59,416 nt of DNA from Nevskia sp. (lineage in GTDB: Bacteria > Pseudomonadota > Gammaproteobacteria > Nevskiales > Nevskiaceae), in assembly GCF_023266035.1 (NCBI RefSeq), contig NZ_JAHFRY010000009.1, positions 1-59,416 on the forward strand, written 5' to 3'. The notes beneath the pieces were generated by a model. The model was not told where the DNA came from. It was given only the letters and a program-made list of their open reading frames with translations, and searched no databases. Numbering within the stretch: the first letter of the stretch is position 1; the number at the start of each line of letters is the position of its first letter. Position numbers and translations under genes: made by a program. Shown in pieces: positions 44,707 to 52,563 of the stretch.

Positions 44707-45792
44707 TCAGGGACTTTCGACGGCGGACATCGCATACACGCGACGACTCGCAGCCGGCACTTGTCCTTCGGCGTCGATCATCTTGCGCAGCAGGCGTCGG
44801 ACCTTGATCGGGCCGGCGTCATTGCAGATCAGCACCGGATGCAGACCGAAGAAATCATCGGTGCCCATCTCGGCGTGCACGGCTTCGATGACCGGTCCGT
44901 CCTCGGTCTCGAAGGCGGCATGCATGGCCTGGATCTTGGCCTTGTTGTACTCGCCGTCTTCGACCAGATGATTGCGTCGCGTCGCGAAGAAGTAGTGCGT
45001 GGTGTCGGCGCTTTCCGGCGTACAGGTATGCAGGTCGTACTGGCCGACGCAGTCGATGAGATCGAGATTCTTCGTCGGGTCCTGCACCGCGCCGACCGAC
45101 AGCTGGATGTTGGCCGGCGCCGTCCAGGTGATCTCGAAGTAATGCCGCGCGGGGCCCAGCGGCTCCGGCATGAACGGCGAAAAGATCATCAGCGGCGGCT
45201 GCTGCGTCCACTCGGATCGCGAGGTGACGGTGGTCGACGTCTCGCTCAGCTTTGGCGTCAGCGGCGACAGCTGGCCGCGGGTGGTGATGATCTCGCCATG
45301 CACGTGATCGATATGGCTCAAGTCCATTACGTTGTCGGTGATCAACTCGTAGTTCGCTTTCATGTGCATGTAGGTCGCAGCCACCGCGTTGGGATGGCCT
45401 TCCTCGAGCGGACTGAAGTCCGGCAGTTTTGAAGCGTCTGCAGCGGCCTCGCCCATCCAGATCCAGATGAAGCCATAGCGTTCCAGCAGCGGGTAGACGC
45501 GCACGCGCGCACTCGGCGGCGTTGCGCCGGTGCCATGCGGGTTGTGCGTGCAGCGGCCGGAGCAGTCGAAGCGCAGGGCGTGGTAGAGGCAGGACACTTC
45601 GTCGCCGACGCGCTTGCCGAGATGCAACGGCGCGAAACGATGCGGACAACGGTCATGCATCGCGACCGGCGTACCGTCCTGTTTCCGGTAGATCAGGATG
45701 GAGGTGTCGAGAATCTTGCGGTGGAACAGCGCAGTGGCGTCGACTTCGGTCGATATCGCAGCGACATACCAGACGTTCTGAAGGGCTTTCAT
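44707..45792 (-). CDS. Rieske non-heme iron oxygenase, VanA-like (second of pair)
   Basis: A 361-residue alpha-subunit-only Rieske oxygenase. The [2Fe-2S] ligands are C49-x-H51 (CPHRFAPL) and C68-x2-H71 (CLYHAL). The mononuclear iron motif is [13 protein letters not shown] (about residue 155). The architecture is like vanillate O-demethylase and dicamba/other O-demethylases that need a separate reductase; none is encoded nearby. It lies between the paralogous oxygenase and the tautomerase in the meta operon. Substrate unknown; a methoxylated catechol precursor such as guaiacol is one guess. Confidence 0.85.
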   Translation of the reverse strand: MKALQNVWYVAAISTEVDATALFHRKILDTSILIYRKQDGTPVAMHDRCPHRFAPLHLGKRVGDEVSCLYHALRFDCSGRCTHNPHGTGATPPSARVRVYPLLERYGFIWIWMGEAAADASKLPDFSPLEEGHPNAVAATYMHMKANYELITDNVMDLSHIDHVHGEIITTRGQLSPLTPKLSETSTTVTSRSEWTQQPPLMIFSPFMPEPLGPARHYFEITWTAPANIQLSVGAVQDPTKNLDLIDCVGQYDLHTCTPESADTTHYFFATRRNHLVEDGEYNKAKIQAMHAAFETEDGPVIEAVHAEMGTDDFFGLHPVLICNDAGPIKVRRLLRKMIDAEGQVPAASRRVYAMSAVESP

Positions 45793-45804
45793 GGGGCAGT
45801 CTCC

Positions 45805-46926
45805 TCAGGCCATCGCGGGTTCGGCGTGGGCGGCCGTAGTGGTCGCCGTCGCGCTGTCGCCGGCTTCGGCACGCAGCATCTCGTCGAGCAGCCGCAGGAT
45901 TTTCGAAGGACCGGCGTCGTGGATGATCGACACGGTCTGGAAGTCCGGCCGCTCGCTGACCCGGACGTGCTGCGCCTCCAGCACCTGGCGATCCTCGGTG
46001 AACGCGTCGTCGAGGTTGTCGCGCAGCAGTTCGGACAGGCCCGGGAATTCGCAGTGCTTCGCCGCGCCCCAGGAATAGTAGTAATCGACCGATTCGGCAT
46101 CGTTCGGCGTCACCGCCTGTGAAGTCCAGGTGTCGGCGATCATCGGGCCGGTCGGCGCGCCTTCGTCGCGGTCGTCGGCGATATGCACGCGGAAATGCAG
46201 CACCCAGGTGCAGGGAATCGTGTGGGTGACGTCGAAGTGCAGATCGAACAGCGTGCCGGGCGGAAACAGATGCGACAGGAAGGTGCTGATCGGCGACTTG
46301 CGCACCACGTATTCGGTGCGCATGCCGTTCGGCAGCATCGTGAAAGTCGGCTTGATGTGCGTGTACTTGTCGCGCGTCATCGGATCTGGCGCACCCAGCG
46401 TGTCGCGATGAACCCAGACCAGATGGGTCAGGTCGGCGAGATTGGCGATCTCCAGCCGATAGCTCGCATTGACGTGCATCTGCGAGGTCTTGACGTTCCA
46501 GTCCGGGTTGCCCGGGCCGATGGCATGCGGGATCAGCTTTTCATCGGCCTTGGCCGGATCGCCCATCCAGACCCAGACCCAGTTGTCACGCTCGACGACC
46601 GGGAAGGCGCGCACGCAGGCGCGCGGCGGAATGTGGTCCTGACCGGGAACTTCGTTGCATTTGCCGTCCGGACCGAAGCGCAGGCCGTGGTACATGCAGC
46701 GGATGTTGTCGCCTTCCTTCTGACCCAGCGACAGCGCCGCCTGACGATGCGCGCAGCGGTCTTCCAGTGCCACGATCGGACCACTCGGCTTGCGATACAG
46801 CACCACTCGTTCACCGGCGATCTTGCGAGCCACCAGCGCACCCTTGGCCTGGGTGAGCGAGTTCTTCTGGCTCTGCGTGAACAGGTAGTCCCAGCCGGCG
46901 TTGTACCAGGCATTCTTGACGAACAT
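45805..46926 (-). CDS. Rieske non-heme iron oxygenase, VanA-like (first of pair)
   Basis: A 373-residue paralogue of its neighbour. The Rieske ligands are C58-x-H60 (CAHRQAAL) and C77-x2-H80 (CMYHGL); the iron motif is NLADLTHLVWVH (about residue 160). The ATG at 46926 has a GGAGGAG ribosome site. A 12-base gap leads to the second oxygenase. The two may work on different substrates or as a mixed trimer; neither has a dedicated reductase or beta subunit in this window. Confidence 0.85.
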   Translation of the reverse strand: MFVKNAWYNAGWDYLFTQSQKNSLTQAKGALVARKIAGERVVLYRKPSGPIVALEDRCAHRQAALSLGQKEGDNIRCMYHGLRFGPDGKCNEVPGQDHIPPRACVRAFPVVERDNWVWVWMGDPAKADEKLIPHAIGPGNPDWNVKTSQMHVNASYRLEIANLADLTHLVWVHRDTLGAPDPMTRDKYTHIKPTFTMLPNGMRTEYVVRKSPISTFLSHLFPPGTLFDLHFDVTHTIPCTWVLHFRVHIADDRDEGAPTGPMIADTWTSQAVTPNDAESVDYYYSWGAAKHCEFPGLSELLRDNLDDAFTEDRQVLEAQHVRVSERPDFQTVSIIHDAGPSKILRLLDEMLRAEAGDSATATTTAAHAEPAMA

Positions 46927-46973
46927 TGCAGTCTCCTCCATCGCGGCTCTGCGGCCTTGTGTGCTTGCGAAAC

Positions 46974-47756
46974 TCAGACGAAGCGGAAGGACACCGAACC
47001 CATGTCCTGGAAGCGCGCGGTGATGCAGTCGCCGGCTGAAACCGGGATCGCTTCGGTGATGCCACCGGTCATCACATAGCTGCCCGCCGGCAGCACTTCG
47101 CCACGGGAGGCCAAGTGCTTGACCAGCATCACCACGGCATTGGCCGGATGATTCAGCACGGCGGCGCTGGCACCGAGCGCCATGATTTCGCCGTTCTTCT
47201 CGATGACCACGCCAATCGTGCGCAGATCCAGTTCGCGCGGATCGCGCGGCCGGCCACCGGTGACGTAACGCGACGAGGAACCGTTGTCGGCGATCACGCT
47301 GACCAGATCGAACTTGAACTTCTCGTAACGCGAGTCGATGACTTCGACGGCCGGGATGATGTAGTCGGTCGCCACCAGCACCTGCTCGATGGTGAGGTCG
47401 CCTTTCAGTTCGGCCTTGGTCACGAAAGCGATCTCGGCCTCGACTCGCGGATGCACCAGTTCCTTGATGTCGATCGCGCTGTTCTCGGGGCGCGAGAAGC
47501 TGGCCATCAGGATGCCGAAGCTCGGCTCGTCGACGCCCATCTGCAGCATCTTGGCTTTCGAGGTCAGACCGGCCTTGAGGCCGACGCAGCGATCGCCGCG
47601 GGCGATCCAGCGGCGGCGCAGTTCATCCTGCACCGCATAGCTGTCTTCGATGCTCATCGACGGATACTCGTCGGTGAGCTTGGTCATGGTGGTCGCATGA
47701 TCCTGCGCGTTGAGCACGCGGTCGGTCAGCTTGTTGATGATCGTGGTGTCGAGCAT
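46974..47756 (-). CDS. dmpH: 2-oxo-3-hexenedioate decarboxylase (4-oxalocrotonate decarboxylase) DmpH
   Basis: A 260-residue enzyme that decarboxylates 4-oxalocrotonate to 2-hydroxypenta-2,4-dienoate with Mg2+. VGLKAGLTSKAKMLQMGV, HPRVEAEIAFV, FKFDLVSVIADNGSSSRYVTGGR and MTGGITEAIPV match DmpH/XylI rather than the related hydratase. 11 bases after dmpE; the two enzymes form a complex in other bacteria. Confidence 0.93.
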   Translation of the reverse strand: MLDTTIINKLTDRVLNAQDHATTMTKLTDEYPSMSIEDSYAVQDELRRRWIARGDRCVGLKAGLTSKAKMLQMGVDEPSFGILMASFSRPENSAIDIKELVHPRVEAEIAFVTKAELKGDLTIEQVLVATDYIIPAVEVIDSRYEKFKFDLVSVIADNGSSSRYVTGGRPRDPRELDLRTIGVVIEKNGEIMALGASAAVLNHPANAVVMLVKHLASRGEVLPAGSYVMTGGITEAIPVSAGDCITARFQDMGSVSFRFV

Positions 47757-47767
47757 GGTCTTGGCCT

Positions 47768-48568
47768 TCAGACGAAACGGATATCGCAGCTGCCGAGGCC
47801 GCCGACGGTGCAACGCATGTGATCGCCAGCGACCACCGGAATCAGCGAGGACTGCGAGCCGGACAGGATCACTTCGCCGGCCTTGAACGGAATGCCGAGC
47901 GCGCCGAGCGTGTTGGCCAGCCACACGACGGCATTGACCGGCCCGCCCTGCACCGCAGCGCCGGCCGCGGTGGAGAACAGATCACCGTTGCGTTCGAGCA
48001 CCATGCCGGCGAGGTTCAGATCGAGATCGGTCGGCTTCTTCTTCGCCTTGCCGAGCAGATAGACGCCGCAGGAAGCGTTGTCGGCGACGGTGTCCTGAAT
48101 CTTGATCTTCCAGTCGGTGATGCGGCTGTCGACGATCTCGAAGCAGGCGACGACGTAGTCCGTAGCGCGGATCACGTCGGTCGCGGTGATGCCCGGGCCG
48201 TTGAGATCGTGCTTGAGCACGAAGGCCACTTCGGCTTCCGCCTTCGGCTGGATCAGGCAGGCCAGCGAGACTTCCTGGCCTTCGACGAAAGCCATGCCGG
48301 AAGTCAGCTGGCCGAAGTCCGGACGAGTGACGCCGATCATGTCCTGCACCGCTTTCGAGGTGACGCCGATCTTCTTGCCGACGATGTGCTCACCGGCTTC
48401 GAGGCGCCGCGCGACCATGCGCTGCTGGATGCGATAAGCATCGTCGATGGTGATCAGCGGCTCGCGCGCCAGCAGCGGCGCAACGGTGGTGCGGGTGATC
48501 AGCGCGTTGTACAGCTCGTCGCCGTAGTGGCGAACCTGTTCGTCGGTGAAGCCGGTCTTGCCGTCCAT
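47768..48568 (-). CDS. dmpE: 2-oxopent-4-enoate (2-hydroxypentadienoate) hydratase DmpE
   Basis: A 266-residue hydratase, paralogous to DmpH. GDELYNALITRTTVAPL, VGKKIGVTSKAVQDMIGVTRPDFG and KAEAEVAFVLKHDL are typical. It hydrates the dienoate to 4-hydroxy-2-oxovalerate for DmpG. The second of two close ATGs (48566-48568) has better spacing to GAGAG. A 191-bp gap with repeats lies between it and dmpC upstream. Confidence 0.93.
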   Translation of the reverse strand: MDGKTGFTDEQVRHYGDELYNALITRTTVAPLLAREPLITIDDAYRIQQRMVARRLEAGEHIVGKKIGVTSKAVQDMIGVTRPDFGQLTSGMAFVEGQEVSLACLIQPKAEAEVAFVLKHDLNGPGITATDVIRATDYVVACFEIVDSRITDWKIKIQDTVADNASCGVYLLGKAKKKPTDLDLNLAGMVLERNGDLFSTAAGAAVQGGPVNAVVWLANTLGALGIPFKAGEVILSGSQSSLIPVVAGDHMRCTVGGLGSCDIRFV

Positions 48569-48583
48569 GTTCATCTCTCTTTC

Positions 48584-48764
48584 GTAGGGTGGGAAAGCGG
48601 CTTCACCGCGCATCCCACCGTCTTCGGTGAACTCGCCATGAGACTGAGTTCACCCGGCGTTTAAACTCATCCAATCCGGCGGGATGCGGGATTCCATTCG
48701 CTCCCTCCGGCATCGAATACGGCGGGATGCGCGGCCCAAAAGCCGGCCGCTTTCCCGCCCTACA
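48584..48764. repeat. Repeat element with GTAGGG inverted ends between dmpC and dmpE
   Basis: 18-bp ends at 48584-48601 and 48747-48764 are inverted copies with one mismatch. Inside are an inverted pair GGTGAACTC/GAGTTCACC and two direct copies of CGGCGGGATGCG. The right end overlaps the last codons and stop of dmpC by 5 bases. The ends resemble those of the element at 35241-35312. Confidence 0.65.
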
Positions 48765-50271
48765 ACTTGACGCAGACATTGCGCAGCTCGGTGTAGAACT
48801 CCAGCGAATGGACGCCGCCTTCGCGGCCGATGCCGGATTGCTTGCTGCCGCCGAACGGCGTGCGCAGATCGCGCAGGAACCAGCTGTTGATCCAGGTGAT
48901 GCCTACTTCGACCTTGGCCGCGACACGATGGGCACGGGACAGGTTGCTGGTCCAGATCGCCGTCGACAGGCCGTACTTCGTGTCGTTGGCCATGCGGATC
49001 GCGTCGGCCTCGTCATCGAACGGCGTGATGTGGCAGCAGGGTCCGAAGATCTCTTCGCGGATCACGCTCGCGGTTTCCGGCAGGCCGGTCCAGATCGTCG
49101 GCTGCACCCAGGAACCGTTGGCCAGCGCGCCCGGCATCTCCGGCACGCCGCCGCCGGTGACGATGGTCGCGCCTTCGGCCTTGGCCTTGGCGTAGTACGA
49201 CAGCACCTTGCCCTGGTGTTCTTTCGAGATCAGCGGGCCCAGGGTCACGCCCGCATCGATGGGCGCGCCGAGCTTCAGCGCTTCGGCCCTGGCTTTCAGG
49301 GCGACCACGAACTTGTCGAAGATCGGCCGCTCGACGTACAGCCGTTCGGTGCCGAGGCAGACCTGGCCGCAGTTCAGGAACACCGAACGCATCGTGCCTT
49401 CGATCGCGGCATCGAAATCGCAGTCCGCGAAGATCAGGCCGGCGTTCTTGCCACCAAGCTCGAAGGACACATCGCGTATGCCATCCGCGGTGTTCTTGAT
49501 GATCGCGGCACCGGTGCGGGTTTCGCCGGTGAAGGTGATCGCGGCAACGCCTTCATGCCTGGTGAGGAATTCGCCAGCAGAGTTCGGCCCGAGGCCGTGA
49601 ACGACGTTGTAGGCGCCCTTCGGCACGCCGACCGCGTTCATCACTTCACCGAGCAGAGTCGCCGTGCCCGGCGTTTCCTCGGACGGCTTGACGATCACCG
49701 CGTTGCCGCAGGCCATGGCCGGGCCGACCTTCCAGGTCATCAGCAGCAGCGGCGCGTTCCATGGGCAGATCACGCCGATCACGCCTTTCGGTACGCGCAG
49801 CGCGTAGTTCAAGGCGCCCGCGCCGTCCGGCGTCGGCGTCATGAAGCTTTCGGTGGCGACGTTCTTGACCACGTCGGCAAAGATTTTGAAGTTGGCCGCA
49901 CCACGCGGGATGAAGGCGTGCTCCATCATCGATTTCGGCTGGCCGGTGTCGGCCATTTCGGCGGCGACGAAATCGCCGAATCTGCGCGTGATTTCGTCGG
50001 CAACCTTGTGCAGCAGCGCCGCGCGCTCATCGATGCTCATGCGGCCCCACGGGCCTTCCATCGCCGCCTTGGCAGCGGCGACGGCGGCATCGATCTCGGG
50101 CTGGCCGCCTTCCTGCACGTGGCCGATCAGCGCGTTGTCCGCCGGCGAACGCTTCTCGAACGACTTGCCGCTGCGGCTGTCGACGAACTCGCCGTTGATG
50201 AAGTGCTTGAAGCTTTTCAGTGCGGCGACGGCGTCAGGTGGCGCGCCAGCAGCGGAGGGATCGTTGGCCAT
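48760..50271 (-). CDS. dmpC: 2-hydroxymuconic semialdehyde dehydrogenase DmpC (ALDH family)
   Basis: A 503-residue NAD-dependent aldehyde dehydrogenase oxidising 2-hydroxymuconic semialdehyde to 2-hydroxymuconate, the entry of the oxalocrotonate branch. Motifs seen: PWNAPLLLMTWKVGPAMACGN, TFTGETRTG, FELGGKN (general-base Glu) and FLNCGQVCLG (catalytic Cys). It is slightly longer than the common 486 residues because of an N-terminal addition. The very 3' end lies in a repeat arm. Confidence 0.93.
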   Translation of the reverse strand: MANDPSAAGAPPDAVAALKSFKHFINGEFVDSRSGKSFEKRSPADNALIGHVQEGGQPEIDAAVAAAKAAMEGPWGRMSIDERAALLHKVADEITRRFGDFVAAEMADTGQPKSMMEHAFIPRGAANFKIFADVVKNVATESFMTPTPDGAGALNYALRVPKGVIGVICPWNAPLLLMTWKVGPAMACGNAVIVKPSEETPGTATLLGEVMNAVGVPKGAYNVVHGLGPNSAGEFLTRHEGVAAITFTGETRTGAAIIKNTADGIRDVSFELGGKNAGLIFADCDFDAAIEGTMRSVFLNCGQVCLGTERLYVERPIFDKFVVALKARAEALKLGAPIDAGVTLGPLISKEHQGKVLSYYAKAKAEGATIVTGGGVPEMPGALANGSWVQPTIWTGLPETASVIREEIFGPCCHITPFDDEADAIRMANDTKYGLSTAIWTSNLSRAHRVAAKVEVGITWINSWFLRDLRTPFGGSKQSGIGREGGVHSLEFYTELRNVCVKL

Positions 50272-50288
50272 GAGTGGAGTCTTCGCGT

Positions 50289-50723
50289 TCAGGAATGGAG
50301 TGCTGCGACAGCGGCTTCGGCGCACAGAACGTCCTGCGCTTCAGAGCCGCCGGAAACACCGACGGAGCCGATCACCAGCTCATCGTCACGCAGCGGCAGC
50401 GCGCCACGGATCAAGGTGAAACCGGCAATGTTGAGGAGGCCTTCGCGTACCTGCGGACGTTCGGCGGCAAAAGCGCCTTCGACGACTTCAGCCGGCAAGC
50501 CGGCTGCCGAAGCCACGCTCTTCGCCTTGGCGAGGCTGACCTCGTCCGAGATCAGGAAGGCATTGGGCATCCGCAGATAGGCGACCAGGCGCGCCGTGCT
50601 ATCGACGACGGCGACGCAGACATGGATGCCCAGCGCTTCGGCCTTGGCGACAGCAGCCGCGGCCACCCGCATCGCCGCCGCGTGATGAATGACCGGACGG
50701 GCCACGGACAAGGGCGTGCTCAT
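50289..50723 (-). CDS. GlcG/HbpS family (DUF336) protein in the meta operon
   Basis: A 144-residue protein of the GlcG/HbpS heme-binding-like family: VAKAEALGIHVCVAVVDSTARLVAYLRMPNA and AGFTLIRGALPLRDDELVIGSVGVSGG. Members occur in many catabolic operons with unclear roles; some bind heme or corrinoids. Its start overlaps the upstream ferredoxin stop (ATGA), and dmpC follows 17 bases later. Confidence 0.83.
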   Translation of the reverse strand: MSTPLSVARPVIHHAAAMRVAAAAVAKAEALGIHVCVAVVDSTARLVAYLRMPNAFLISDEVSLAKAKSVASAAGLPAEVVEGAFAAERPQVREGLLNIAGFTLIRGALPLRDDELVIGSVGVSGGSEAQDVLCAEAAVAALHS

Positions 50724-51097
50724 GACGGCGTTCCGGTGGATGACGGCTGACTGCTGCTGCGTGTCGTCAGGCTGCGGATCAACTCCGCCGTGCTCAGCTG
50801 CGCGCAGCGGTTGACGCGCTTGCCAAGTGCGCGGAGATGGAGATCGCTGGTGGGTGTCAGACGGCAGGCGAGCACGATCGCCTTGCTGCGGCATTCATGG
50901 GTGACTTCGTCGATGCTCATCACGCCCAGCTCGTAGCTGCCGGACAGCACCTGCACGCGACAGACGCCACAACCACCGCTGCGGCAGCCGATCGCGATCG
51001 AGGCATTGCTGCGCCCCGCCATCGCGTCGAGCACCGACTGATCGCCGCGACAGGCGAATTCGGCACTGCTGCCTTCGATGGTGATGCGATGCTGCAT
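50720..51097 (-). CDS. dmpQ: Plant-type [2Fe-2S] ferredoxin (DmpQ/XylT-like)
   Basis: A 125-residue ferredoxin with ligands C38, C43, C46 (CRSGGCGVC) and C78. In other meta pathways this protein re-reduces the active-site iron of catechol 2,3-dioxygenase after inactivation. It could also pass electrons to the operon's two Rieske oxygenases. A basic Ser/Thr-rich tail of about 30 residues is added at the C-terminus. First gene of the meta operon, divergent from the LysR gene. Confidence 0.88.
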   Translation of the reverse strand: MQHRITIEGSSAEFACRGDQSVLDAMAGRSNASIAIGCRSGGCGVCRVQVLSGSYELGVMSIDEVTHECRSKAIVLACRLTPTSDLHLRALGKRVNRCAQLSTAELIRSLTTRSSSQPSSTGTPS

Positions 51098-51236
51098 CAG
51101 GCTCTCTCCTCGTCATGCGCCAGCGCCTCTGCGGGCGTTGTACGGACATCGTCTAGCTGGCGCAGCGAGTACTGCGCGTGATCGAAAAGGTAGGCCGTTC
51201 GACCTATACCGTCCATTACTTTTGGTTTGCCGTTGC

Positions 51237-51253
51237 GATACCTGAGCGGTATC
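51237..51253. promoter_or_regulatory. LysR operator ATAC-N7-GTAT in the meta-operon control region
   Basis: GATACCTGAGCGGTATC has 6-bp perfect arms and contains ATAC-N7-GTAT, the recognition pattern of BenM/CatM-type LysR activators. A partial site (ATAC at 51206-51209) lies 32 bp away, three helical turns, toward the dmpQ side. Another palindrome, TAGG-N8-CCTA, is at 51191-51206. Confidence 0.72.
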
Positions 51254-51294
51254 GTTCCGCCGCTCAAGCCCGAGCCGCGTGAATCACTTTTCGC

Positions 51295-52200
51295 ATGAAA
51301 TTCGGCCCCATCGAGTTCCGGCACCTGCGTTACTTCACGGCTGTCGTCGAGTCGAAAAGCTTTCGCGCGGCGGCTCAGCGGCTGCACGTTTCGCAGCCGC
51401 CGCTGACCCGTCAGGTGCAGCAGCTGGAGGAATTGCTCGGCGTTTCCCTGCTCGAGCGGCAGCCGCGTGGCGTCGAACTGACCGCCGCCGGTGCGGTGTT
51501 CTACGAAGAAGCGCGCAACCTGCTGGCGCTCGCCGAGCAGGCGATCGACCGCACCCAGATGGCCGCCCAGGGGCAGCTCGGCAGACTCGATATCGGGGTA
51601 TTCGGCTCCGCGGTGTTCGATGCGATTCCGCGGGTGATCCAGGCGTTCCGGCTGGCCTATCCGAAAGTCGACATCGTGCTGCACAACCTCGACCGCGCCG
51701 GGCAGATCCGGGCGCTGCGCGAGCGGCGGCTGACCGTCGGCTTCAATCGTTTCTTCGTCGAGGAGGTCGGCCTGCTCTGGGATGTGGTGCTGCACGAGCA
51801 GCTGAACGTGGCCGTGCACGAAGCGCATCCATTCGCGAAACGCGAGCGCCTGAACTTCGATGATCTCGCCGACCAGCCGCTGATCGTCTATCCACGCACC
51901 TCGCGACCGAGCTTCATCGATCAGGTCTTGAGCATGTTCCACAGCCGCCACCTGACGCCGCAGATTGTTCAGGAAGTGGACGACGTGGTCACCGCGATCG
52001 CGCTGGTGTCATCCGGCTTCGGGCTGACCCTGGCCAGCGATTCGGCGCTGACCCTGCGCCTGCCCGGTGTCGTCTACGTGCCACTGGAAGTAACCGAGGC
52101 CCAGATCGATCTGTGCATGATTCGCCGCGCCGACGATGAATCCGCGCTGCTGCGTGCGTTCATCAACGTGGTGCATGCGGTGCTGCCGCCGCGCGGCTAG
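51295..52200 (+). CDS. LysR-family regulator of the meta-cleavage operon
   Basis: A 301-residue LysR activator. The winged helix-turn-helix is at residues about 5-65 (FRHLRYFTAVVESKSFRAAAQRLHVSQPPLTRQVQQLEELLGVSLLERQ); the inducer domain of CatR/BenM type follows. It starts at ATG 51295 with a weak ribosome site, 197 bp from divergent dmpQ. A catabolite such as muconate or 2-hydroxymuconic semialdehyde may be the inducer; this is inference. Confidence 0.88.
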   Translation: MKFGPIEFRHLRYFTAVVESKSFRAAAQRLHVSQPPLTRQVQQLEELLGVSLLERQPRGVELTAAGAVFYEEARNLLALAEQAIDRTQMAAQGQLGRLDIGVFGSAVFDAIPRVIQAFRLAYPKVDIVLHNLDRAGQIRALRERRLTVGFNRFFVEEVGLLWDVVLHEQLNVAVHEAHPFAKRERLNFDDLADQPLIVYPRTSRPSFIDQVLSMFHSRHLTPQIVQEVDDVVTAIALVSSGFGLTLASDSALTLRLPGVVYVPLEVTEAQIDLCMIRRADDESALLRAFINVVHAVLPPRG

Positions 52201-52332
52201 GGAGTGCTATCAGATCTGAGACCCGGCACGATAAGCGCCGATGCAGAGCCAAGCGCTTGATTTCAAAAGGCTAGGGGCATTTCTGCCCCTGCCCAGTTGC
52301 CGATCGAAATTCGATCCCGGCGATCAATTATT

Positions 52333-52350
52333 TTTGACGGTTCCGTCAAA
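52333..52350. promoter_or_regulatory. Perfect 18-bp palindrome after the LysR gene
   Basis: TTTGACGGTTCCGTCAAA has 8-bp arms around TT, set in an AT-rich stretch and followed by TATTTTG. It could be a terminator for the LysR gene or an operator for the downstream promoter at 52410. I cannot tell which. Confidence 0.45.
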
Positions 52351-52409
52351 TATTTTGTGCGTCTGCGACAAGCGGCTGATTTACAACGATAAATGGTCGG
52401 CCATATTTC

Positions 52410-52438
52410 TTGACCGCGCCATCGACCATGCTTATACT
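52410..52438 (+). promoter_or_regulatory. Strong sigma-70 promoter of the candidate sRNA
   Basis: TTGACC (52410-52415) and TATACT (52433-52438) with exactly 17 bases between. This is the best sigma-70-like promoter I found in the window. Transcription should start near 52445. Confidence 0.75.
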
Positions 52439-52444
52439 GCACCG

Positions 52445-52563
52445 CAACAACAGTCATTCACCGCAGTGCAAAAGTAGAAAAACTCAATTGCACTGCGGAT
52501 GTCTCCTCCAGAAAGGCTTCGGCCTTTCTCGCACCTTGCCCCCTGACTCAGGGGGTTTTTTTT
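52445..52563 (+). ncRNA. Candidate small RNA (about 119 nt) with anti-Shine-Dalgarno motif
   Basis: Downstream of the strong promoter lie three hairpins: an 11-bp perfect stem (52461-52471 with 52488-52498, A-rich 16-base loop); an 8-bp stem with a UUCG tetraloop (52510-52529); and a GC-rich terminator with eight Ts. The single-stranded linker 52502-52509 reads UCUCCUCC, complementary to ribosome binding sites. No credible reading frame covers it. C-rich/anti-SD sRNAs are known in Xanthomonas and Rhodobacter. I could not match this to a named family. Confidence 0.6.
52539..52563 (+). terminator. Rho-independent terminator
   Basis: CCCCCTGACTCAGGGGG followed by eight Ts: a stem of at least 6 bp with a GACTC loop. 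It closes the candidate small RNA transcript. Confidence 0.88.

Noticed and set aside
50289-50723. Possibility that the GlcG-like protein is a pathway enzyme such as the missing hydrolase
   Set aside because: It has no alpha/beta-hydrolase nucleophile or catalytic triad motifs and clearly fits the GlcG/HbpS family.
51097-51951. Long minus-strand open frame opposite the LysR gene
   Set aside because: It is antisense to a clear LysR protein and has the His/Gln/Arg-rich composition typical of shadow frames in GC-rich DNA.
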